Below, one piece after another: positions 16,313-24,388 of a DNA stretch of 37,447 bases. A program made the position numbers and the translations under genes. The notes beneath the pieces were generated by a model that saw nothing but the letters and a program-made list of their open reading frames with translations, was not told where the DNA came from and searched no databases. The DNA is from Rhodanobacter sp. 67-28 (GTDB taxonomy: Bacteria > Pseudomonadota > Gammaproteobacteria > Xanthomonadales > Rhodanobacteraceae): contig MKTU01000031.1 in assembly GCA_001898415.1 (NCBI GenBank), positions 1 to 37,447 of the forward strand, written 5' to 3'. Each line of letters opens with the position of its first letter. Position 1 is the stretch's first letter.

Positions 16313-16844
16313 GCTGCGCCTCCGGGCGGCCGCCCTGCAGGATGGATTTCAGCTTCTGCCGGGCGCGGAACAACTGGGTCATCACCGCGCCGGGCTGTTG
16401 GTCCAGCTCGGCGGCGATCTCGTCGCAACTCATGCCGCCCAGCACCTGCAGCAGCAGCGGTTCGCGGTACTTGTGCGGCAATCGGGACATGGCTTCACGC
16501 AGTTCGGCGGCATCGCCGTGGCGCTCGGGACTGGCCCAGGCGGCGTCCTCGGCGAGGTTGTCTTCCAGCTCGACGGTATCCGGCGTCTTGCGCTCATGCA
16601 GCCGCGCGTGCTCGCGACGCAGGATGGTCAGCAGCCACGGCTTGGCGGACTCGGCCTCGCGCAGCGCGTCGAGGCTTTTCCACGCGCGCAGCAAGGTCTC
16701 CTGCACCAGATCCTGGGCCAGCGCGTCCTGCCCGCACAACCAGTAGGCGAAGCGGTACAGGTCGCCGGCATGCGCGCGGGTCAGCGCCTCGAATTGACGT
16801 TGTCGGGAACTCACTGCCAGATAGACCGGCCCGGAGCGTTTCAT
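16299..16844 (-). CDS. ECF-type RNA polymerase sigma factor
   Basis: A 181-aa sigma-70 family ECF factor. Region 2 lies at about 22-90 (GDLYRFAYWLCGQDALAQDL, then VQETLLRAWKSL), and region 4 at about 115-168 (LPHKYREPLLLQVLGG, then SCDEIAAELDQQPGAVMTQLFRARQ). There is no extra C-terminal domain. It starts 12 bp after the parB stop with GGTGAAAG just before the ATG, so it is probably read through from parAB. The overlapping anti-sigma gene follows. Its targets are not known. Candidates include its own promoter and the buf operon on the other strand. Confidence 0.93.
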   Translation of the reverse strand: MKRSGPVYLAVSSRQRQFEALTRAHAGDLYRFAYWLCGQDALAQDLVQETLLRAWKSLDALREAESAKPWLLTILRREHARLHERKTPDTVELEDNLAEDAAWASPERHGDAAELREAMSRLPHKYREPLLLQVLGGMSCDEIAAELDQQPGAVMTQLFRARQKLKSILQGGRPEAQHGLP

Positions 16845-16856
16845 CTTTCACCAAGG

Positions 16857-17726
16857 TCAGCGGATCTTGCCGAGGATGCCGTCGAGTTCGTCGTTGCTGT
16901 GGTAGTGGATCACCAGCTTGCCGCGGCCGCCCTTGCCCTGGGCCAGCTCGACGCGGGTGGCGAAGCGCTCGCCCAGTTCGCGCTCCAGCGCGCTGATGTT
17001 GGGATCGCGCGCGGGCGCGTGGCGGGCCTTGCCCTTCGGCGCGGTCTGCGCGCGGCGGGCGGCCTCCTCCAGCTCGCGCACGCTCCAGCCGAGGGTGACG
17101 GCCTGGCGCGCCAGCGGCACGGCGATGGACTCGTCCAGGGTCAGCAGGCAGCGGGCGTGGCCCATCTCCAGCTTGCCGTCGTCGAGCAGTTTCTTGATCG
17201 CCTCGGGCAGCTCGGTGAGCCGCAGCAGGTTGGACACCGCGGCGCGCGAACGCCCCACCGCGTCGGCGGCCTGCTGGTGGGTGAGTTCGAAATCCTCGAT
17301 CAGGCGCTTGAGCGCATCGGCTTCTTCCAGCGGGGTGAGGTCCTGGCGCTGGATGTTCTCGATCAGCGCCATCGCCGGCACGGCCTGCTCGGCCACCTGC
17401 TTGATCAGCGCCGGGATCTCGCCCAGCTGCGCGCGCTGCGCGGCGCGCCAGCGGCGTTCGCCGGCGATCAGTTCGTAGCGGTGCTTGCCGATCTCGCGCA
17501 CCACCACCGGCTGGATCAGGCCCTGCGCCTTGATCGAGGCAGCCAGCTCGTCCAGCGCCTCGTCGTTCCAGTGGCGCCGCGGCTGGTATTTGCCGGGCTG
17601 GATTTGCTGGATCGGCAGCGTGCGCAGCTCACCCTCCTGCGCCAGTACCGACGGCGTGCCTTCGCCGTCGCCGCCGAGCAGGGCGTCCAGCCCGCGTCCC
17701 AATCCACGTTTTTTCGCTGCTGCCAT
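16857..17726 (-). CDS. parB: Chromosome-partitioning protein ParB
   Basis: A 289-aa ParB/Spo0J CTPase that loads on parS sites and spreads. It has the ParA-stimulating basic start (KKRGLGRGLDALLG), the CTP-binding ParB box GERRWRAA at 89-96, an HTH region (GRSRAAVSNLLRLTELP) in the middle, and the C-terminal dimer domain. The start ATG is 3 bp after the parA stop. No perfect TGTTTCACGTGAAACA parS site was noticed in the window. The sigma gene follows after 12 bp, which is an unusual partner. Confidence 0.96.
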   Translation of the reverse strand: MAAAKKRGLGRGLDALLGGDGEGTPSVLAQEGELRTLPIQQIQPGKYQPRRHWNDEALDELAASIKAQGLIQPVVVREIGKHRYELIAGERRWRAAQRAQLGEIPALIKQVAEQAVPAMALIENIQRQDLTPLEEADALKRLIEDFELTHQQAADAVGRSRAAVSNLLRLTELPEAIKKLLDDGKLEMGHARCLLTLDESIAVPLARQAVTLGWSVRELEEAARRAQTAPKGKARHAPARDPNISALERELGERFATRVELAQGKGGRGKLVIHYHSNDELDGILGKIR

Positions 17727-17729
17727 GCC

Positions 17730-18593
17730 TCAGTCCTGATGATTGGCGGCGGGTGCCTTGAGCAGCACGCCGTTGTGGTCGCCATGCGCGGCGGAGTCGG
17801 CCTCGTCGGCCGGCTCGGCGCGCGGCGGCAGCCCGCGTTCGCGCCGGATCACCTCGCCGGCCAGGCCGATGTAGGCGATCGCGCCACGCGAGCTGCGGTC
17901 GTACAGGTGGATCGGCTGGCCGTGGCTCGGCGCCTCGGCCAGGCGCACGTTGCGCGGGATGATCGAGCGCAGCACCTTGTCGCCGAAGTGCTGGGTGAGC
18001 TGGGCGGAGACCTCGTTGCCGAGGTTGTTGCGCACGTCGTACATGGTGCGCAGCAGGCCCTCGATCTCCAGTTTCGGATTGAGCCGGTGGCGCACCGCCT
18101 TGACCGTGTCGAGCAGGCTGGACAGGCCCTCCAGCGCGAAGTACTCGCACTGCACCGGGATCAGCACGCCGTCGGCGGCGGTCAGCGCGTTGAGGGTGAG
18201 CAGGTTGAGCGAGGGCGGGCAGTCGATCAGGATGGTGTGGTACTTGTCCGCGACCTTGGCCAGCACGTCCTTCAAGCGGTGCTCGCGGGCCAGCGCGTCC
18301 ATCAGTTTCAGCTCGGCGGCGGTGAGGTCGCCGTTGCCCGGCAGCACGTCGTAGTGCGCCTCGGTGGGCACGATCGCCGCGCTGATCTCCACCTCTTCAA
18401 GCAGTACCTCGCAGCCGCTCGGGCCGATCTGGCGCTTGTCGATGCCCGAGGCCATGGTGGCGTTGCCCTGCGGGTCGAGATCCACCAGCAATACCTTGCG
18501 CTTGGCCGCCGCAAGCGCAGCGGCCAGGTTGACGGCCGTGGTGGTCTTGCCGACGCCGCCCTTCTGGTTGGCGACAGCGATGATGCGGGCCAT
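17730..18593 (-). CDS. parA: Chromosome-partitioning ATPase ParA
   Basis: A 287-aa ParA/Soj ATPase. The deviant Walker A motif KGGVGKTT at 11-18 follows ANQ at the N-terminus. Further marks are VDLDPQGNA (Walker A'), ILIDCPPSLN (Walker B) and the C-terminal QPIHLYDRSSRGAIAYIGLAGE. It forms a DNA-dependent ATP gradient that moves ParB-parS complexes. ATG 18593 has no clear ribosome site. A TGCTAATCT sequence on the minus strand (18627-18635) could be an extended -10. In most bacteria rsmG lies immediately upstream; here a MalK gene and a GH1 gene intervene. Confidence 0.96.
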   Translation of the reverse strand: MARIIAVANQKGGVGKTTTAVNLAAALAAAKRKVLLVDLDPQGNATMASGIDKRQIGPSGCEVLLEEVEISAAIVPTEAHYDVLPGNGDLTAAELKLMDALAREHRLKDVLAKVADKYHTILIDCPPSLNLLTLNALTAADGVLIPVQCEYFALEGLSSLLDTVKAVRHRLNPKLEIEGLLRTMYDVRNNLGNEVSAQLTQHFGDKVLRSIIPRNVRLAEAPSHGQPIHLYDRSSRGAIAYIGLAGEVIRRERGLPPRAEPADEADSAAHGDHNGVLLKAPAANHQD

Positions 18594-18716
18594 GGATCGA
18601 AGGCATTCCGTTCGCGAAGGACGGCTAGATTAGCATTGCCGCCCGGGCTTGCCTGCCCCGGCCGGACCGCTCTGCCGCCGGTGGCGGCGGGGATCACGCT
18701 GCTGGGCGATCCGGGC

Positions 18717-19805
<1,089 letters not shown>

Positions 19806-19874
19806 CGGCATCTCCACAGCGGTGGCCGGCTCGGCCGCGGCGCCGGCGCTTCGCAGGCCGGCGGGCATTGGGCT

Positions 19875-19902
19875 ATTCTGCCCATGTAAGCGTTTACATC
19901 AA
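19875..19902 (-). promoter_or_regulatory. Candidate promoter of the MalK gene spanning the operator
   Basis: On the minus strand: -35 TTGATG (19897-19902, 4/6), 16-bp spacer, -10 CAGAAT (19875-19880, 4/6). The LacI-type operator fills the spacer, so a bound repressor would block polymerase. Both hexamers are imperfect. Confidence 0.35.
19884..19899. promoter_or_regulatory. LacI-family operator between MalK and GH1 genes
   Basis: ATGTAAGCGTTTACAT has TGTAA/TTACA arms around a GCGT centre, the typical form of LacI/CcpA-family operators (WGTAAACGNTTACW-like). It sits in the divergent region between the ATPase and beta-glucosidase genes. It matches 13 of 16 positions of the site before the lacI-type gene (23279-23294). 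Confidence 0.7.
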
Positions 19903-19923
19903 AGCGCGGGCCTCAGAGCTTGT

Positions 19924-19952
19924 GAAGAAAACCACTTCCTGTGGTTTTCTTC
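19924..19952 (+). other. Perfect 12-bp hairpin in the GH1 leader
   Basis: GAAGAAAACCAC (19924-19935) and its exact inverse (19941-19952) flank a TTCCT loop, about 125 nt before the GH1 start. The 3' arm is T-rich (GTGGTTTTCTTC), so it could be an attenuator or terminator-like element in the leader, or stabilise the mRNA. Confidence 0.6.
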
Positions 19953-20076
19953 TATCGCGAGTCCGGTACACGCCCGGACTCGCTCACGCGAATCAAGCAC
20001 TTGCGTGCCCGATCCGCGTCCGGCCATCCATGGCCGGGCTTCGAGGTTGAAAGAGCACAACCTCTCAGGGAACCCC

Positions 20077-21432
20077 ATGACCGCACCCCGATTCGTTTTT
20101 CCCGACGGTTTCCATTGGGGCGCCGCCACTTCCGCTTACCAGATCGAAGGCTCGCCGCTGGCCGACGGCGCCGGCCCCAGCATCTGGCAGCGCTTCGCGC
20201 ATACGCCCGGGATGATGGCCAACGGCGACACCGGCGACGTCGCCTGCGACCACTACCGCCGTTACCGTCAAGACGTGCAGCTGATGAAGGCGCTGGGCCT
20301 CGATGGCTACCGCTTCAGCATCAACTGGGCGCGCGTGCTGCCCGAGGGCACCGGGCGGGTCAACCCGAAGGGGCTGGACTTCTACTCGCGGCTGGTCGAC
20401 GAGCTGCTGGAACACGGCATCGCGCCGAACGCCACGCTGTTCCACTGGGACCTGCCGGCGGCGCTGGACGACCGCGGCGGCTGGCTCAACCGCGACAGCG
20501 CACACTGGTTCGCCGAGTACGCCGAGGTCATGTTCAAGGCGCTGGACGACCGCGTGCCGCGCTGGTCCACGCTCAACGAACCCTGGGTGGTCACCGACGG
20601 CGGCTACCTGCACGGCGCGCTGGCGCCCGGACACCGCAACAAGTACGAGGCGCCGATCGCCGCGCACAACCTGATGCGCGCCAGTGGCGCCGGCATCCAG
20701 GCCTACCGCGCGCACGGCAGGCACGAGATCGGCGTGGTGTTCAACATCGAGCCGAAATACCCGTACTCGGAGGGCGCCGAGGACATGGCCGCCACCGCCC
20801 GCGCGCACGCCTACATGAACCGGCAGTTCGCCGACCCCGCGCTGCTGGGCAGCTATCCGGAGCAGCTCAAGGAGATCTTCGGTGCCGCATGGCCGGATTT
20901 CCCGGCAGAGGATTTCGCGCTGACCCGGCAGCGCGTCGATTTCGTCGGGATCAACTACTACACGCGCGCGGTGGTCCGGCACGACCCGGACGCCTATCCG
21001 CTGCGCGCGGTGTCGGTGCGCCAACCCAACCGCACCCACACCGAAACGGGCTGGGAGGTCTACGCGCAGGGGCTGACCGACACGCTGGTCTGGTTCAAGC
21101 AGCGCTACGGCGACATCCCGCTGTACATCACCGAGAACGGCTCCGCCTTCTACGACCCGCCGGTCGCCGAAGGCGCCACCGTGGACGACCCGCTGCGCTG
21201 CGACTACCTGCGCAAGCACCTACGCGCGCTGCATGCCGCGATCGCCGCAGGGGTGAACGTGCAGGGCTATTACGCCTGGTCGCTGCTGGACAACCTGGAG
21301 TGGTCGCTGGGCTACGCCAAGCGCTTCGGCCTCTACCACGTCGACTTCGCCACCCAGCAGCGCACCGCCAAGGCCAGCGCGAAGCTTTACGCGCAGGTGA
21401 TCGCGAGCAACGGCGCGGTGCTGGACGAGTAG
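20077..21432 (+). CDS. GH1 family beta-glucosidase
   Basis: A 451-aa cytoplasmic glycosidase with a complete GH1 barrel. The acid/base Glu168 lies in TLNEP (165-169) and the nucleophile Glu353 in ITENG (351-355). The signature FHWGAATSAYQIEG lies near the N-terminus, and the aglycone-side WSLLDNLEWSLGY near the C-terminus. No signal peptide is seen, so it acts on sugars already imported. The frame opens earlier, but ATG 20077 has AGGGA upstream and matches the family start. The leader of about 175 nt holds a 12-bp hairpin. Divergent to the MalK gene and sharing its operator, it probably releases glucose from oligosaccharides brought in by the ABC system. Confidence 0.96.
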   Translation: MTAPRFVFPDGFHWGAATSAYQIEGSPLADGAGPSIWQRFAHTPGMMANGDTGDVACDHYRRYRQDVQLMKALGLDGYRFSINWARVLPEGTGRVNPKGLDFYSRLVDELLEHGIAPNATLFHWDLPAALDDRGGWLNRDSAHWFAEYAEVMFKALDDRVPRWSTLNEPWVVTDGGYLHGALAPGHRNKYEAPIAAHNLMRASGAGIQAYRAHGRHEIGVVFNIEPKYPYSEGAEDMAATARAHAYMNRQFADPALLGSYPEQLKEIFGAAWPDFPAEDFALTRQRVDFVGINYYTRAVVRHDPDAYPLRAVSVRQPNRTHTETGWEVYAQGLTDTLVWFKQRYGDIPLYITENGSAFYDPPVAEGATVDDPLRCDYLRKHLRALHAAIAAGVNVQGYYAWSLLDNLEWSLGYAKRFGLYHVDFATQQRTAKASAKLYAQVIASNGAVLDE

Positions 21433-21466
21433 CCGTCCACCGGCACGCCCGACGACCGGCGTGCAG

Positions 21467-21522
21467 GGCGGGCAATGCCCGCCGGCTCTTCGTGCCGGGG
21501 AGGAACGACGGGCAGTGCCGTC
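21467..21522. repeat. Two REP-like units (GGCGGGCAATGCCCGCC and a diverged copy)
   Basis: Unit one at 21467-21483 is a near-perfect palindrome. A diverged unit (GACGGGCAGTGCCGTC) lies at 21507-21522 and touches the rsmG stop codon. They fill the gap between the converging GH1 and rsmG genes. Same family as 4678-4737 and 6669-6721. Confidence 0.75.
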
Positions 21523-22152
21523 CTACGCGCGACCGAGCACCAGCAGATGGCGTTCGGCGGGCAGGCCGGGCACATGGAGTTCGTGCGTGGCACGCACGAT
21601 GAAGCCGTCCGGGATCCCCGCCAACTCGTCGTCCGGCAGCTTCCCCTTCATCGCCAGCCAGGTCCCTTGCGGTGCCAGCAGGTGGCCGCCCCAGGCCAGC
21701 ATGTCGGCGAGGCTGGCGAAGGCGCGCGCGGTGATGCAGTCGAACTGGCCGGCGACGTCTTCCACCCGTGCCTGTTCGGCGCGCACGCCCTCCAGTTTCA
21801 GGCTGCGGATCGCCTCGCGCAGGAAGCGCACCTTCTTGCCGTTGGAGTCCACCAGCAGGATCTGCCGGCCCGGCGCGGCGATCGCCAGCACGATGCCGGG
21901 CAGGCCGGGGCCGGTGCCGAGGTCGGCCAGGCTGTGGCCCTGCACGAACGGCAGGATCGCCAGCGAATCGAGCAGGTGGCGGGTCACCATCTCGGTCGGT
22001 TCGCGCACCGCGGTGAGGTTGTAGGCGCCGTTCCAGCGTTCGAGCAGGGCGAGATAGTCGAGCAGGCGCGGCACCGCATCGGCAGGCAGTTGCAGGCCCA
22101 GCGCGGCAATGCCTTGTTCGAGTTGTGCCTGCAAGGCGTCGCGCGCGGCCAT
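21523..22152 (-). CDS. rsmG: 16S rRNA (guanine-527-N7) methyltransferase
   Basis: A 209-aa SAM-dependent methyltransferase that modifies G527 of 16S rRNA; loss gives low-level streptomycin resistance. The SAM site is seen in LADLGTGPGLPGIVLAI (about 95-111), with LLDSLAILP before it and LVDSNGKKVRFLRE after it. RWNGAYNLTAVREP and ITARAFASL are further family marks. ATG 22152 has AGGA about 10 nt upstream. It is usually directly followed by parA-parB near the origin; here a GH1 gene and a MalK gene separate it from parA. Confidence 0.96.
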   Translation of the reverse strand: MAARDALQAQLEQGIAALGLQLPADAVPRLLDYLALLERWNGAYNLTAVREPTEMVTRHLLDSLAILPFVQGHSLADLGTGPGLPGIVLAIAAPGRQILLVDSNGKKVRFLREAIRSLKLEGVRAEQARVEDVAGQFDCITARAFASLADMLAWGGHLLAPQGTWLAMKGKLPDDELAGIPDGFIVRATHELHVPGLPAERHLLVLGRA

Positions 22153-22224
22153 CGGCCATCAGTCCTGTGGGAAAGCGGTCGGCAAGTATCCCGGCAAGCC
22201 CGCCGCAACGCCAGCAGCCGGGGC

Positions 22225-22249
22225 AAAAGAAAGCCCGCCGAAGCGGGCT
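22225..22249 (-). terminator. Intrinsic terminator after the stomatin-like gene
   Basis: On the minus strand, a 7-bp GC stem (22243-22249 with 22232-22238, AGCCCGC) with a TTCG loop is followed by TTCTTTT (22225-22231). It closes the stomatin-like gene before rsmG begins. Confidence 0.8.
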
Positions 22250-22309
22250 CGAAGTGGAGCAAATCCCCTGCGGCGCGGCGCTCTGCGGGCGCCTGGCGCG
22301 ATGCGATGC

Positions 22310-22765
22310 TCAGGCGGCGTCGAGATCGACCCGGGTGACCATCATGCCGCGCTCGCGCAGCACGTGATTCAACGATTGCTTGACCCGCGCGCCCAGATCG
22401 CGCCGATCGACCGCCTCGGTGGCGGGTTCGTCACGCAGCGCGGCTTGCGCGCCATGGCGGATCAGCTGGTCGACCTGCTCGAACACGGCGTCGGCGCGTT
22501 CCGGCTCCAGCACCTGCCAGTACACCGTGCCGCGCACGTCGCGCGGCCCCAGCGGCGCCTGCAGCTGCAGGGTCTGGCCGGACAGATTGATCTTGTGCGC
22601 GACCCGGTCGAGCAGCGGCAGCACCAGATGCGTGCCGGCCGGCAGCAGCCGGCGCGGCTTGCCATGACGGTAGATGCTGTAGACCAGACCCTCCGGCACG
22701 CGCCGCACGGCGCTGGCGAGCAGCACGGCGAGCAAGGCAACGATGAGGGTGGACAGCATGGTCAT
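22310..22765 (-). CDS. Short stomatin/band-7-like membrane protein
   Basis: A 151-aa protein with one N-terminal membrane segment (about 3-20) followed by a short band-7/SPFH-like stretch: VPEGLVYSIYRHGKPRRLLPAG, LVLPLLDRV and TLQLQAPLGPRDVRG. The last part (SLNHVLRERGMMVTRVDLDAA) resembles the end of the SPFH head. Usual stomatins exceed 250 aa and have a coiled-coil tail, which is missing here, so this is a head-only or degenerate member. No strong ribosome site precedes ATG 22765; an alternative ATG is at 22759. It ends at the terminator 22225-22249. Function unknown. Confidence 0.7.
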   Translation of the reverse strand: MTMLSTLIVALLAVLLASAVRRVPEGLVYSIYRHGKPRRLLPAGTHLVLPLLDRVAHKINLSGQTLQLQAPLGPRDVRGTVYWQVLEPERADAVFEQVDQLIRHGAQAALRDEPATEAVDRRDLGARVKQSLNHVLRERGMMVTRVDLDAA

Positions 22766-23336
22766 GGTCGTGAAATCAGTAACTTGAGATTGGTTTATTC
22801 GTCTGATACTGGAACTGAAGGATACAATCGATTGACTCTGTGTGACTTAACCGCGGTTTAACGCGCGGATGAATCTTTAACAAGACGCCGAAAACAAGTC
22901 AAGAGCACGTCGCCGGATCGGTGAAGCTGTCGACGACACGGGAGGACACGAACGGCCGCGCTGCGTCAGTTTTCACTCCGGTTCGGTCGCGCGCGGCCCG
23001 CTTTTCCTCCTTCCCCGGGAATCAAGCATCGAACTTGCCAAAACACGGGGTATCCGCAGTCAAGGCGCGGGGGCGTGGCGTCCGTCACGTTCGAGGGGGC
23101 GGCCCATCGGCCACGCCGGCCCGTCGGCGCCGCATACCGTTGCCGTGGCGCAGCAAGGGAGTGGCTGGATCGGCAAGCGGGCCGCTCTGGCGTTTCGCCG
23201 GGATTTCCCGCCGGGCTGCCGCCTGTGCGCTGCTGCGACGCAGCACAGGTCGCCGCAACAAGCCCTTTACAAGTCCGCATGAAAACGTTTACGTTGGCGC
23301 CACCCAAGGGTTGGCGAACCCGGCGGAAACATTCCC
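22766..23336. other. Non-coding divergent region between stomatin-like and LacI genes
   Basis: This 571-bp stretch holds no gene I can support. The first 150 bp are clearly richer in A/T than the surroundings and contain a TACAAT hexamer (22823-22828), TTGACT (22832-22837) and the palindrome AACCGCGGTT (22849-22858). The middle is ordinary GC-rich sequence with open frames of shadow type only. The end holds the LacI-type operator and the candidate promoter of the regulator gene. Confidence 0.6.
23266..23295 (+). promoter_or_regulatory. Candidate promoter and LacI-type operator before the regulator gene
   Basis: -35 TTTACA (23266-23271, 5/6), 18-bp spacer, weak -10 TACGTT (23290-23295). The operator ATGAAAACGTTTACGT (23279-23294) covers the spacer and -10, fitting autorepression by the adjacent LacI-type protein. 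It shares 13 of 16 bases with the site at 19884-19899. Confidence 0.55.
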
Positions 23337-24356
23337 ATGGCGGCAGCAACCATCAAAGACGTGGCGCGCGAGGCCCGGGTGTCGGTGGCTTCGGTGTCGC
23401 GCGCGCTCAATGGCGGCGGCGGCGTCACCGCGGCCACCAGCGCGCGCATCCACGCCGCCGCCGAGCGCCTGCAGTACATCCCGCATGCAGCGGCGCGCAT
23501 GCTGATCACCCGTCGCACGCACACTGTCGGCGCCCTGCTGCCCGACCTGTACGGCGAGTTCTTTTCCGAGTTGATCCGCGGCATCGACCTGGCGGCGCGT
23601 GCGCGCGGCCTGCACCTGCTGGTATCCAGCTCGCACGGTGGCGCGACCGAAGCGGCGGCGGCGGTGCGCTCGATGCAGGGTCGCGTCGACGGCCTGCTGA
23701 TCCTATCCGAACGGGTCGACACGGCGTTCCTGCGCGCCAACCTGCCCAAGGCGCTGCCGGTGGTGCTGCTCAACAGCGCGGTGAGCGGGCCGGCGTTCCA
23801 CGTGATCAACATCGACAACCACGGCGGCGCGGTGGCGATGGTGCGGCACCTGCTGCAGGCCGGCCATCGCAGCGTGGCGCTGATCGCCGGGCCGCCCGGC
23901 AACTTCGACGCCAGCGAACGCGAGCGCGGCTATCGCGAGGCGATGGCCAAATACGCCCCGCGCGCGGCATTGACCGTGGTGGCCGGCGACTTCACCGAGG
24001 AATCGGGCTATCGCGCCGGCCAGCAGCTGCTGGCGCGGACGAAGCGGCCGGCGGCCGTGTTCGCCGCCAACGACATGATGGCGGTGGGCTGCCTGGCGGC
24101 GTTCAAGGACGCCGGCGTGCAGGTGCCGGAGGACATCGCGCTGGCCGGCTTCGACGATATCCCGATCACCCGCTACGTGACACCGGCCCTGACCACGGTG
24201 CGCGTGCGCATTGCCGACTTCGGCCGTCTCGCGCTGGAGCGCCTGGCCGACGTCGTCGAACGCCCCGGGCAGGAAACACCTTCCGCCGACACGCTCGGTT
24301 TTGAAATCGTGGTTCGCGACACCTGCGGCGGAAACAAACCAGAAAAGAACTCCTGA
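23337..24356 (+). CDS. LacI-family transcriptional repressor of the glucan locus
   Basis: A 339-aa repressor. The HTH and hinge at about 4-60 read TIKDVAREARVSVASVSRALN, split by the hinge into LQYIPHAAARML. The periplasmic-binding-like sugar domain follows, with FAANDMMAVGCLAAFKDAGV and DIALAGFDDIP being standard core motifs. ATG 23337 has only a weak CGGAAA site. The TonB receptor gene follows 32 bp later on the same strand with no terminator between, so they are probably one transcript. Operators before this gene and before the MalK/GH1 pair suggest one regulon; the effector is likely a sugar from the imported glucan. Confidence 0.94.
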   Translation: MAAATIKDVAREARVSVASVSRALNGGGGVTAATSARIHAAAERLQYIPHAAARMLITRRTHTVGALLPDLYGEFFSELIRGIDLAARARGLHLLVSSSHGGATEAAAAVRSMQGRVDGLLILSERVDTAFLRANLPKALPVVLLNSAVSGPAFHVINIDNHGGAVAMVRHLLQAGHRSVALIAGPPGNFDASERERGYREAMAKYAPRAALTVVAGDFTEESGYRAGQQLLARTKRPAAVFAANDMMAVGCLAAFKDAGVQVPEDIALAGFDDIPITRYVTPALTTVRVRIADFGRLALERLADVVERPGQETPSADTLGFEIVVRDTCGGNKPEKNS

Positions 24357-24388
24357 ACGTCTCAGCAAGCTGCCCGGGGAGGGGAGCG

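Noticed and set aside
16857..18716. A parS site near parAB
   Set aside because: No sequence close to TGTTTCACGTGAAACA was noticed by eye; parS may lie outside the window.
22921..23505. A 194-codon frame before and over the LacI gene
   Set aside because: It runs into the regulator gene in another frame, is Arg/Ala/Pro-rich and has no ribosome site.
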